Assembly (NCBI GenBank): GCA_022424815.1
Contig: JAKMGS010000062.1
Span: 1-10,397, forward strand
Length of the DNA stretch: 10,397 bases
Direction of reading: 5' to 3'
Source of the DNA: Schleiferiaceae bacterium
GTDB lineage: Bacteria; Bacteroidota; Bacteroidia; Flavobacteriales; Schleiferiaceae
Below are positions 1 to 6,916 of this stretch, one piece after another (the first letter of the stretch is position 1; each line of letters opens with the position of its first letter). The notes below the pieces were generated by a model. The model saw only the letters and a program-made list of their open reading frames with translations, had not been told where the DNA came from and searched no databases. A program made the position numbers and the translations under genes.

Positions 1-948
1 GCTCAAAGTTTGAAGCGCACGGAAATTCTATTCGAGAATGGTGCTATTTCAAAGGACAACTATTTACAAAGCCTAGCCCAGGTTAGAACGGATGAGGGGA
101 ACAAAATCAGTGCGGAGAATGCATTGCTGTTGAGTAAGTTGATGTTGTACCAGATGTTACAATTGGACACACCCTTTGAAGAGTTCGATATCCTCGTGCC
201 TGAGGTAGACCTTACGGCTGCGGCGATGGCTGGGTATCAGCGCGACGAGCTTTTGGAAAGCGCAGTGGAGAAGCAGCCCTCGGTTCAAATGGCTACGTCC
301 AATGTGAGCAGTGCCAACTATGGGATCAAACTCGCCCAAAGCGGACGTATACCTTCAGTTGCGTTCTCGGCGCAGCTGAATTCCAACTACGTACAGGGAT
401 TGCCCTATTTCACGGAATACTACACCTTGACGACCTACACCTTGGTCGAGAATCCATTGACAGGGTCCATCGATCAGGTTCCACAAGAAATCAACGTCCC
501 GAACCCAAACAGTCAAACGGCCTATACGGTAGCGAATCAGCTCTTAGACAACCGAAATCAATTCCTCGGAGTTGGCGTGCAGATTCCATTGTTTAATGGC
601 GGACAAACGCACAGTGCTGTGCAGCGCGCCAAAATACAATTGGACAATGCTCTCATAGACCAAGCACAAGCCGAGCTCAATGTTCGTCAAACTATTGAGC
701 GTGCCTATTTGGACGCAACAGGAGCGCTTGCCATTTATGAAGCATCACAAACTTCTGCGGAAGCTTCTGCGGAAGCCTTGGAGAATGCTCAGGTGAATTT
801 CGAAACGGGTACCATTAGCGCCTTTGATTACAGCCTGAGTAAAAACCAATTCCTTGCTGCCAAAAGCCGCGAGATTCAATCTAAGTTTGATTACCTATTT
901 AAGGTAAAAGTCCTTGAATTCTACCTGTTCAATCAAATCACCTTATAA
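1..948 (+). CDS. TolC-family outer membrane efflux protein (5' truncated by window edge)
   Basis: Outer-membrane channel of a tripartite efflux or type I export system; trimers form a beta-barrel plus a long periplasmic alpha-helical tunnel that docks on the adaptor encoded next. The frame is open from base 1, so the TTG at base 10 is not a real start. About 315 residues remain; Bacteroidota relatives usually have about 440-460, so the signal peptide and first helices lie outside the window. The hallmark repeat motif 'VGVQIPLFNGGQTHSAVQRA' is encoded around 568-627, followed by the last long coiled-coil helix pair (about 630-945) with the 'F-x-x-G-x-I-S-x-x-D' turn and a 'YLFKVKVLEFYL' end typical of Bacteroidota TolC proteins. 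The segment around 370-545, rich in Tyr, Thr and Asn, fits a beta-barrel and loop region. The stop is 9 bp before the adaptor start, which supports co-transcription. Substrate cannot be told from sequence. Confidence 0.93.
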   Translation, partial: AQSLKRTEILFENGAISKDNYLQSLAQVRTDEGNKISAENALLLSKLMLYQMLQLDTPFEEFDILVPEVDLTAAAMAGYQRDELLESAVEKQPSVQMATSNVSSANYGIKLAQSGRIPSVAFSAQLNSNYVQGLPYFTEYYTLTTYTLVENPLTGSIDQVPQEINVPNPNSQTAYTVANQLLDNRNQFLGVGVQIPLFNGGQTHSAVQRAKIQLDNALIDQAQAELNVRQTIERAYLDATGALAIYEASQTSAEASAEALENAQVNFETGTISAFDYSLSKNQFLAAKSREIQSKFDYLFKVKVLEFYLFNQITL

Positions 949-957
949 TTCCAGCTC

Positions 958-2205
958 ATGAAAATCAACTATAAAATTTGGATTCCTGTTGCAATCGTTT
1001 TGATCGGAGGATTGATCCTGGCCAAGAAAAAAGGTTGGATAGGAGGAAATAGCAACGCCATAGAGGTTGAAATAGGATATGCGCATAAACGCATGGTAGT
1101 AGAAACGGTAACGGCCAGCGGAAAAATTCAGCCGGAAGTCGAGGTGAAAATGAGTCCTGAGGTAAGCGGTGAAATCATTGAGGTCAATGTAGTGGAAGGC
1201 CAACAAGTAAAGGAGGGAGATGTGCTCATTCGCATCAATCCTGATATCTATGAAAGCGCGATCACTCGTGCGCGCGCAGCCGTAAATAGTGCGAAATCAA
1301 CTTTAGCCCAGAGTAAAGCGGGTTTGATTGAAGCCGAAAAATTATGGAAACGGAATCAAATTTTGTTTGAGAGCGAGGCGATTGCGGAACAAGAATACGA
1401 TGCTGCTCAGCGCGCAATTTCGGTCAGTGAACTGCAAGAAGAGGCCTCGAGATATCAGCTACAAAGTGCAGAAGCTAATCTTGACGAAGCTTACAAGAAT
1501 TTAAAACGCACAACAATAATTGCTCCCATCGATGGGACAATTAGCCAGCTCAATGTTGAGTTGGGAGAGCGGGTCGTAGGTACCGCGACTATGACTGGGA
1601 CTGAAATGTTGCGGATTGCCAATTTAAATGCCATGGAGGTCTTAGTTGAGGTCAATGAAAACGACATCGTGAAGGTTACCATGGGTGATACCACAAATAT
1701 TGAAATAGATGCCTTTTTAGGTGAGTCATTTACCGGGGTGGTTAGTGAAATAGCCAATAGTGCTAAGCTAGCGTTGGGCGGAACAGCTGATCAAGTCACA
1801 AATTTTGAAGTTAAAATTCGCATTTTGAATGCGTCATATGAGGGACTTGTGACTCAATACGGCTCACATCCATTCCGCCCGGGAATGACGGCGACAGTAG
1901 ATATCATAACAAATAAAGTTAAAGATGCCTTGGTAGTACCCATTCAGGCTGTAGGTGTACGAAAGGACACCAGTGAAAAAGCCCGTATGATTGATGAGGC
2001 AATGACGGATGCGAACGAAAAGTTTGAGGTAGTCTTCTTACCTGAAGGCACCAAAGTAGATTTAAAAGTGGTGAATAGCGGGATACAAGACGATGAGTTC
2101 ATAATGGTCGATGGTATACAAGATTCAACCCGAATTGTTATTGGTCCTTACAGTGCGGTGAGTAAAGATCTACTCAAGGGCGCCAGCATCAAAGAGAAAA
2201 AATAA
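958..2205 (+). CDS. Efflux periplasmic adaptor, HlyD/MacA-like
   Basis: Periplasmic adaptor (membrane fusion protein) that bridges an inner-membrane transporter and the TolC channel encoded just upstream. In 415 residues I see: a short cytoplasmic start and one membrane anchor (about residues 8-22) followed by KKK; a first lipoyl half (about 60-94, 'SPEVSGEIIEVNVVEGQQVK'); an alpha-helical hairpin (about 96-184) shorter than that of large HlyD proteins; a second lipoyl half with 'TTIIAPIDGTISQLNVELGE' (about 185-222); a beta-barrel (about 223-320) ending in 'FRPGMTATVDI'; and a membrane-proximal domain with 'ALVVPIQAV' (about 324-405) carrying a charged insertion near 336-356. This layout matches MacA-like adaptors of ABC pumps more than classic RND adaptors, but annotation pipelines often label it an RND adaptor. 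No pump gene is present here; it may be upstream or elsewhere. There is no clear Shine-Dalgarno sequence, as is usual in Bacteroidota. Confidence 0.93.
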   Translation: MKINYKIWIPVAIVLIGGLILAKKKGWIGGNSNAIEVEIGYAHKRMVVETVTASGKIQPEVEVKMSPEVSGEIIEVNVVEGQQVKEGDVLIRINPDIYESAITRARAAVNSAKSTLAQSKAGLIEAEKLWKRNQILFESEAIAEQEYDAAQRAISVSELQEEASRYQLQSAEANLDEAYKNLKRTTIIAPIDGTISQLNVELGERVVGTATMTGTEMLRIANLNAMEVLVEVNENDIVKVTMGDTTNIEIDAFLGESFTGVVSEIANSAKLALGGTADQVTNFEVKIRILNASYEGLVTQYGSHPFRPGMTATVDIITNKVKDALVVPIQAVGVRKDTSEKARMIDEAMTDANEKFEVVFLPEGTKVDLKVVNSGIQDDEFIMVDGIQDSTRIVIGPYSAVSKDLLKGASIKEKK

Positions 2206-2209
2206 ATAC

Positions 2210-2884
2210 ATGCTCCTCGGGATTGAGACATCCACCAAAAACTGTAGCATTGCTCTGTTCAAAGACGGCGAACAGCTTGGTGCCCACGATGAGCGAGGCA
2301 ATAGGTTCGTGCACGGCGAACGTTTGCATGTGATGATTCAGGAGCTACTGCATAAGCACGGCGCCACTCCAAAAGACTTATCGGGTGTTATTGTGGGCGA
2401 AGGCCCAGGCTCTTATACCGGATTGAGAATAGGAACCAGTACAGCTAAAGGATTGGCCTTTGCGTTGAATATTCCCATGTACGCCGTTCCAACCCTTAGA
2501 TGTTTCGATTTCAGCTCTTTTAAGTCCAATTATTTTATCTCCGTCCTAGACGCCCGACGAGATGAAGTCTTTGCCCAAGTATGGCAAAACTCTTCAGGAG
2601 GCTTCGAGGCCAGTGGCGCTATTGAAGCGGTAGTTGTCGATGCACAGTCTTGGGATTATTTGCGCGGGGAAAGTGTTATAGTAATAGGCGATTGTGCCGA
2701 GAAAATGGCGCAACTATTATCTCCCTTGCCAGCGCATTGGACCATTGCACCTACGGAATTTCCATCGGCAAGCGCCATGCATGCCTTCCTGGGACCAAAT
2801 CTTGAGCCCGTTGATACCGCCTATTTTGAGCCTTTCTACCTGAAGGACTTTGTTGCGGAAAAATCGAAAAAGAAATACTTTTAA
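2210..2884 (+). CDS. tsaB: tRNA t6A37 threonylcarbamoyltransferase complex dimerization subunit TsaB
   Basis: TsaB is the non-catalytic partner of TsaD. With TsaE it supports transfer of threonylcarbamoyl from TsaC-made threonylcarbamoyl-AMP to A37 of ANN-decoding tRNAs in the cytoplasm. The 224-residue product is close to the usual size of about 230. It begins with the ASKHA-fold strand 'MLLGIETSTKNCSIALF' (1-17), has the family motif 'GPGSYTGLRIG' (65-75), and 'LDARRDEVFAQVW' (113-125) corresponding to the DARxxEV segment. The metal-binding His pair characteristic of TsaD is not evident, and the length also fits TsaB rather than TsaD. The ATG lies 4 bp after the adaptor stop behind an A-rich leader (aaaaaataaatac), consistent with a shared transcript. 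The TAA stop abuts the stop codon of convergent tagI with no base between. Confidence 0.96.
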   Translation: MLLGIETSTKNCSIALFKDGEQLGAHDERGNRFVHGERLHVMIQELLHKHGATPKDLSGVIVGEGPGSYTGLRIGTSTAKGLAFALNIPMYAVPTLRCFDFSSFKSNYFISVLDARRDEVFAQVWQNSSGGFEASGAIEAVVVDAQSWDYLRGESVIVIGDCAEKMAQLLSPLPAHWTIAPTEFPSASAMHAFLGPNLEPVDTAYFEPFYLKDFVAEKSKKKYF

Positions 2885-3445
2885 TTACCGAGCTGGGCAG
2901 TGGAGTAGGTGGTCGTTCACCATACCTGTAGCTTGCATATGGGCATAGACCACTGTCGGTCCTACGAACTTAAATCCGAGCTTCTTCAGGTCCTTCGAAA
3001 TCTGTTCTGCCAGCGGGGTGCTCGCGGGTATTTCCTTTAAGCTTCTCCATTCATTTTGAATGGGCTTGCCATTAACATAGTTCCAAAAGAATTCTACCAA
3101 GGTGATGCCACTCCCGTGCATGCGCTGTACACATTGTGCATTGTGAACGGCTGCCCGAATCTTGGCTCGATTTCGGATGATCGCGGGGTTTTGTAGCGCT
3201 GATTGAATCTCATCTTCGTTCATAGCGGCGACTCGGTCCACCTCAAAGCCATGGAACACCTCTCGGAACGATTCACGCTTGCGCAATACCGTAATCCAAC
3301 TCAACCCGGCTTGGAAGGTCTCCAAGAGTAGGAATTCAAACATTTGTTGTTCGTCGCGTAGGGGTTTGCCCCATTCCTGGTCATGGTAGCGCTCATACAA
3401 TTCGCTACCCAAGCACCATCCGCACTTGGCCTCTAACTCTTCCAT
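2885..3445 (-). CDS. tagI: DNA-3-methyladenine glycosylase I (TagI)
   Basis: Base-excision repair enzyme that removes 3-methyladenine from alkylated DNA (helix-hairpin-helix superfamily, zinc-stabilised). I place the start at the ATG at 3445 (186 residues), because the family begins a few residues before the first zinc Cys ('KCGWC'). A longer open frame to 3505 would add 20 unrelated residues inside the upstream gene. By alignment to E. coli TagI from memory, the zinc ligands are C8, H21, H179 and C183 (E. coli C4, H17, H175, C179); E42 and W50 match its active-site E38 and W46 in 'QAGLSWITVLRKRE'. 'YHDQEWG' (20-26) and the C-terminal 'GMVNDHLLHC' are diagnostic. The start overlaps the end of the upstream thioredoxin-domain gene by 13 bp, suggesting translational coupling. 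All key residues are present, so it should be active. Expression with a peptidase operon, not an adaptive-response cluster, suggests constitutive repair. Confidence 0.95.
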   Translation of the reverse strand: MEELEAKCGWCLGSELYERYHDQEWGKPLRDEQQMFEFLLLETFQAGLSWITVLRKRESFREVFHGFEVDRVAAMNEDEIQSALQNPAIIRNRAKIRAAVHNAQCVQRMHGSGITLVEFFWNYVNGKPIQNEWRSLKEIPASTPLAEQISKDLKKLGFKFVGPTVVYAHMQATGMVNDHLLHCPAR

Positions 3446-5463
3446 TGCGATAATGCTTCTACAGAGGAGGTAATGGGTAGGCCACAAGCGTTGTTCTGGC
3501 ACCAATAAAATTGCATTTTCTCGGATTGAAATCGCCCTTTGAAAATGCTTTCATCGCGGGTGTTATCGCTCCAGAACAGTTGTGCTAAAGGAGGATAATG
3601 CGCTACGGCTAAGGCTTCGGCGGATGCTTTTGCTTCTGGGCCACAGATGACCATTTCGTGGTGACCATAAGCTTCCTGCAAGGCGAGGGAGAGCCAGTGG
3701 GAATAATTTGGTCCAAATCGAAATACCTTTTCGTGGATTCCGTGCAGTGCATCACTGGCCCACTTTGGATAGTTTGAGGTGCCGGTAATCGCGCCGAGCC
3801 TAGCGAAGAAGTGAGCGCAAAGCGCATTCGCACTAGGTATGACATTGTCCTCCACTTCTATGTGCTGCTGCCAAGCTTCTTTTACACCTCGACCGTACGG
3901 CCTAAATGCTATATCTTCCGCAGTGGGAAATAGTTTTAAAATATCTTGGGCCAAGGTGAGTGCACGTTCCAAATATGTTGCATCAGATTGCACGCTAAAA
4001 AGATCCAACAAGGCGAGCCCGAAGGTGCTGTAGTCGTCTAAATACCCTTCGCCACTGGCCTGGTCGATGTATTGATGGTGCAACCCCTGGTCGGTGTAAG
4101 TGAGGGTCCACAATTGCTCTAATAATTGGGTCGCGGCACGATCGAATCCATCATCCGGCAATGCCCAGTGTGCCTGTGCTAATCCACTAACAAGAAGGGC
4201 ATTCCAGCTTACGATGGCCTTCGGGTCAAGGGCGGGCTTTGGATGGCTCTGTACACGCGCTCTGCTGGCTGTTAGAAGTGTGTCGAACCATTGGGTTTTC
4301 AATGCTTTGAGTTCCTCTGTGCTGAGCTCAAACTTGGCGCAATACTCCTCGTCGGATAGGGGGCGGTGCAGGATGTATTTTCCTTCCCAGGCCGAATGTG
4401 GCCCCAGGTCGAAATACTCTCGAAAGTGCTCTTGCTCCCAAAGTTTTATTGTGTCCAATTCCTCCTTGCTCCAAGTATAAAACCCGCCTTCTTCTCGCGG
4501 GGATTCCGGTGTAGGGGAATCTGCATCTAAGGCAGCTCCGAACAGCCCACACGGCAAGGCCATGTGTTGTTGTAGAAAGGACAAAGTTTGGCGTAGGATT
4601 TGGGCGTAGTGTTCGCTCGGGCGATGGCGCTGTGCCAAGGCAAAGAGCTGAAGCAATTGGCCGTTGTCGTACAGCATTTTCTCGAAGTGGGGGACCTTCC
4701 AAAATCGGTCCGTAGCATACCTCGTAAATCCACCGTGCACACTATCGTACAACCCGCCGTACGACATGCGCTCCAGCGTGTGATGCACATAATCCAATAC
4801 CGCGGACTGACCGGTCACAATGCCGTATTGAAGGAGGTATTGGTAGTTCGTGGGCATCGGAAATTTCGGCGCCCTATTGTTTCCGCCCCATTTCGGATCC
4901 CAACTCCGCATCCAAGGCACGAGAACATCTTCGAGGTCTGAAGGAGTAAAGGCGTTGGCCACCGCATTTTGATGCACTTCGACCAATTCTTTTAAGCCTT
5001 CTTGCATCTTAGTTCCATAGGAAAGCACCGTCTCACGATCCTCGCGCCATAATTGGGAAATCTGCTCCAATGCCGCACTCCAATCCGCTTTAGAAAAATA
5101 CGTGCCGCCCCAAACCGGAGTGCCATCGGGCAAGGCAATGACATTCAAAGGCCAACCGCCCTGACCGGTCATCAGTTGTACGGCGGACATGTAACGCGCG
5201 TCCAAATCTGGGCGCTCCTCTCGGTCAATCTTAATGCTCGTATAATGGGCATTCATCAACGACGCTACCTGGCTATCTTCAAAGCTCTCGTACTCCATCA
5301 CATGGCACCAGTGGCAACTGGAGTAGCCTATGGAGATCAACACTAATTTATCCTTGAGCTGCGCCTCATCTAACACGTCCTGCGACCACTGTTTCCAATG
5401 CACAGGATTTTCCGCGTGTTGTTGCAAGTACAGACTCTTGCTGAGGTGAAGCTCGTTGGACAT
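3433..5463 (-). CDS. Thioredoxin domain-containing protein, YyaL/SPATA20 (DUF255) family
   Basis: A 676-residue, full-length member of the widespread YyaL/SPATA20 family, whose biochemical role is not firmly established. The N-terminal part (about 1-125) is a thioredoxin-like DsbH/DUF255 domain: 'ENPVHWKQW' (18-26), the redox motif C50-H-W-C53 in 'GYSSCHWCHVM', 'KIDREERPDLD' (78-88) and 'GQGGWPLNV' (100-108). The remainder (about 165-676) is an alpha/alpha-toroid resembling six-hairpin glycosidases and N-acylglucosamine epimerases, with 'RAPKFPMPTNYQYLL' (197-211), 'VPHFEKMLYDNGQLL' (256-270) and 'ALDADSPTPE' (310-319). No signal peptide is seen, so it is probably cytoplasmic. It starts 4 bp after the M20 peptidase stop and overlaps tagI by 13 bp at its end, so it is the middle gene of a three-gene operon. 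An intact CxxC pair suggests redox activity; a carbohydrate substrate for the toroid remains unproven. Confidence 0.94.
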   Translation of the reverse strand: MSNELHLSKSLYLQQHAENPVHWKQWSQDVLDEAQLKDKLVLISIGYSSCHWCHVMEYESFEDSQVASLMNAHYTSIKIDREERPDLDARYMSAVQLMTGQGGWPLNVIALPDGTPVWGGTYFSKADWSAALEQISQLWREDRETVLSYGTKMQEGLKELVEVHQNAVANAFTPSDLEDVLVPWMRSWDPKWGGNNRAPKFPMPTNYQYLLQYGIVTGQSAVLDYVHHTLERMSYGGLYDSVHGGFTRYATDRFWKVPHFEKMLYDNGQLLQLFALAQRHRPSEHYAQILRQTLSFLQQHMALPCGLFGAALDADSPTPESPREEGGFYTWSKEELDTIKLWEQEHFREYFDLGPHSAWEGKYILHRPLSDEEYCAKFELSTEELKALKTQWFDTLLTASRARVQSHPKPALDPKAIVSWNALLVSGLAQAHWALPDDGFDRAATQLLEQLWTLTYTDQGLHHQYIDQASGEGYLDDYSTFGLALLDLFSVQSDATYLERALTLAQDILKLFPTAEDIAFRPYGRGVKEAWQQHIEVEDNVIPSANALCAHFFARLGAITGTSNYPKWASDALHGIHEKVFRFGPNYSHWLSLALQEAYGHHEMVICGPEAKASAEALAVAHYPPLAQLFWSDNTRDESIFKGRFQSEKMQFYWCQNNACGLPITSSVEALSQWKS

Positions 5464-5467
5464 TTCC

Positions 5468-6853
5468 TTACTTCATTTGGTTCACGTAGTTGTGGTAGAA
5501 GTAAGGGATGGTTTCAATGCCTTTGAAGTAGTTGAATACGCCGTAGTGCTCGTTAGGGCTATGAATGGCATCACTATCTAACCCGAAGCCCATTAAGATG
5601 CTCTTCGCACCTAAAATTTGTTCGAATAAGGCAACAATTGGGATAGAGCCACCGCTTCTCACTGGCAATGCGGGCTTTCCAAATGTTATTTCGTACGCCG
5701 CCGAAGCACTTTGGTATGCTGGATCTGTAGATTGCGTCACATAAGGTAAACCGCCATGGTGTGGCGTTACTTTCACGCTCACACTCCCCGGAGCGATATT
5801 GATAAAATGCTGGGTAAACTTCTCCGTAATGGCATCCGGATCTTGACCCGGCACCAAACGCATAGAAATTTTAGCGTAGGCCTTGGAAGGAATGACCGTC
5901 TTGGCGCCTTCGCCAATGTAGCCGCCCCAAATTCCGTTCACATCCAAGGTTGGACGGATGCTCGTGCGCTCGGGCGTTGAATATCCTTCTTCACCCCATA
6001 CATCTGAGATGCCGATGGATTTCTTGAAGGCCTCTTGGCTGAACGGTGCTTGTGCCATCAATGCACGCTCATCGTCCGAAACGATCTCCACACCGTCGTA
6101 GAACCCTTCCACGGTGATTTCGCCTTTCTCGTTGTGCAGACTGGCCACCATTTGAGTCAAAATATTGATCGGATTTGCCACCGCTCCCCCGTACAACCCA
6201 GAATGCAAGTCACGGTTTGGACCGGTAACCTCAACCTCCATATAACTCAAGCCTCTAAGACCTGTAGTGATGGATGGGGTATCATTGGCAATCATGCCTG
6301 TATCCGAAATGAGGATGGTATCGCAAGCGAGCAAGTCTTTGTACTCGGAGAGGAACGGGCCTAGATTCGAGGAACCCACTTCTTCCTCACCTTCGATCAT
6401 GAATTTCACATTACAAGGCACGCCGCCTTCGGCTTGAAGAATCTCAAATGCCTTGAGGTGCATGAACATCTGTCCTTTATCGTCACAGGCGCCACGGGCG
6501 AAAATGGCCCCTTCCGGGTGAATATCTGTAGTCTTGATAATGGGGTCGAACGGATCATTGTCCCAAAGCTCTATAGGATCGGCCGGCTGGACATCGTAAT
6601 GGCCATAGACCAATACGGTCGGCAAGGCAGGGTCGACTAAGAAATCACCATAGACAATTGGATGGCCCTTGGTGGGGTAAATATTGACGTTTTGAATGCC
6701 CAAATCATTCATGTGAGTAGCTATGTGCTCGGCACATAGGGCCACTTGATCATTGTAGGCGGGGTCCGCTGAAATAGAAGGGATGCGCAAAAGTTCAAAG
6801 AGTTCATGTAGCATGCGTTCTTTGTGCGTATCGATAAATGATTTGGGGTTCAT
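5468..6853 (-). CDS. M20 family dipeptidase (CNDP/M20F-like metallopeptidase)
   Basis: Di-zinc metallopeptidase resembling cytosolic nonspecific dipeptidase (CNDP2), expected to hydrolyse dipeptides in the cytoplasm; no signal peptide is seen. The 461 residues are the usual length. Metal and catalytic residues, placed by motif against CNDP2 from memory: H85 and D87 in 'YGHYDVQPAD'; bridging D124 in 'RGACDDKGQ'; general base E157 and ligand E158 in 'IEGEEEVGSSN'; D184 in 'ILISDTG'; H431 in 'SDAIHSPNEH'. H217 in 'DLHSGLYGGAVANP' is the likely trans-subunit His of the lid (dimerisation) domain, which spans about 195-390. 'RSGGSIPIVALFEQILG' near the C-terminus is a family signature. The ATG at 6853 is followed by a helix and 'LLRIPSIS', the standard start. 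This is the first gene of an operon with the thioredoxin-domain gene (4-bp gap) and tagI. Exact substrate (peptide or acyl amino acid) is not determined. Confidence 0.95.
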   Translation of the reverse strand: MNPKSFIDTHKERMLHELFELLRIPSISADPAYNDQVALCAEHIATHMNDLGIQNVNIYPTKGHPIVYGDFLVDPALPTVLVYGHYDVQPADPIELWDNDPFDPIIKTTDIHPEGAIFARGACDDKGQMFMHLKAFEILQAEGGVPCNVKFMIEGEEEVGSSNLGPFLSEYKDLLACDTILISDTGMIANDTPSITTGLRGLSYMEVEVTGPNRDLHSGLYGGAVANPINILTQMVASLHNEKGEITVEGFYDGVEIVSDDERALMAQAPFSQEAFKKSIGISDVWGEEGYSTPERTSIRPTLDVNGIWGGYIGEGAKTVIPSKAYAKISMRLVPGQDPDAITEKFTQHFINIAPGSVSVKVTPHHGGLPYVTQSTDPAYQSASAAYEITFGKPALPVRSGGSIPIVALFEQILGAKSILMGFGLDSDAIHSPNEHYGVFNYFKGIETIPYFYHNYVNQMK

Positions 6854-6869
6854 AGTGGAATAATTTTTG
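6842..6869 (+). promoter_or_regulatory. Weak candidate promoter for the secreted T9SS protein gene
   Basis: On the plus strand a TTTG (6842-6845) is followed after 15 bp by TAATTTTTG (6861-6869), which resembles TTTG / TAnnTTTG but has one extra base in the -7 box and a short spacer. It would give a leader of about 40 nt. A second near-match, TATATTCG at 6906-6913, is only 3 bp from the start codon and has no partner -33 box. The 5' part lies within the start of the divergent M20 gene, so both promoters would be packed back to back. Confidence 0.2.
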
Positions 6870-6878
6870 GGTTCTCCT

Positions 6879-6886
6879 CAAAGGTA
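6879..6886 (-). promoter_or_regulatory. Candidate Bacteroidota -7 box for the M20 dipeptidase operon
   Basis: On the minus strand this reads TACCTTTG, an exact match to the Bacteroidota -7 consensus TAnnTTTG recognised by the primary sigma factor (established mainly in Bacteroides and Flavobacterium). It ends 25 bp before the ATG at 6853, leaving a leader of roughly 20 nt. I do not find a convincing TTTG or TTG -33 element at the usual 17-23 bp upstream, so this call rests on one box only. Confidence 0.4.
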
Positions 6887-6916
6887 AGACCTACATTTAA
6901 ATTCCTATATTCGGGC

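Noticed and set aside
10..12. TTG at base 10 as the start of the TolC gene.
   Set aside because: The frame is open to the window edge and the protein lacks its signal peptide and first helices, so the real start is upstream.
3446..3505. A 20-residue N-terminal extension of TagI starting at an ATG at 3505.
   Set aside because: It lies wholly within the upstream thioredoxin-domain gene, does not resemble the family N-terminus, and the ATG at 3445 places the first zinc Cys at the expected distance.
4328..4790. Minus-strand open frames of 124 and 87 codons in other registers within the thioredoxin-domain gene.
   Set aside because: They overlap a conserved domain in the correct frame and encode Pro/Arg/Cys-rich sequence without recognisable motifs.
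3839..4941. Several plus-strand open frames of 60-126 codons opposite the thioredoxin-domain gene.
   Set aside because: They lie antisense to a full-length conserved gene, resemble no family, and are rich in Arg, Ser and Cys as expected of antisense frames.
5756..6640. Three successive plus-strand open frames in the same register opposite the M20 peptidase gene.
   Set aside because: They are separated by stops and start within a well-conserved gene; the shared register reflects codon usage of the true gene, not a broken antisense gene.
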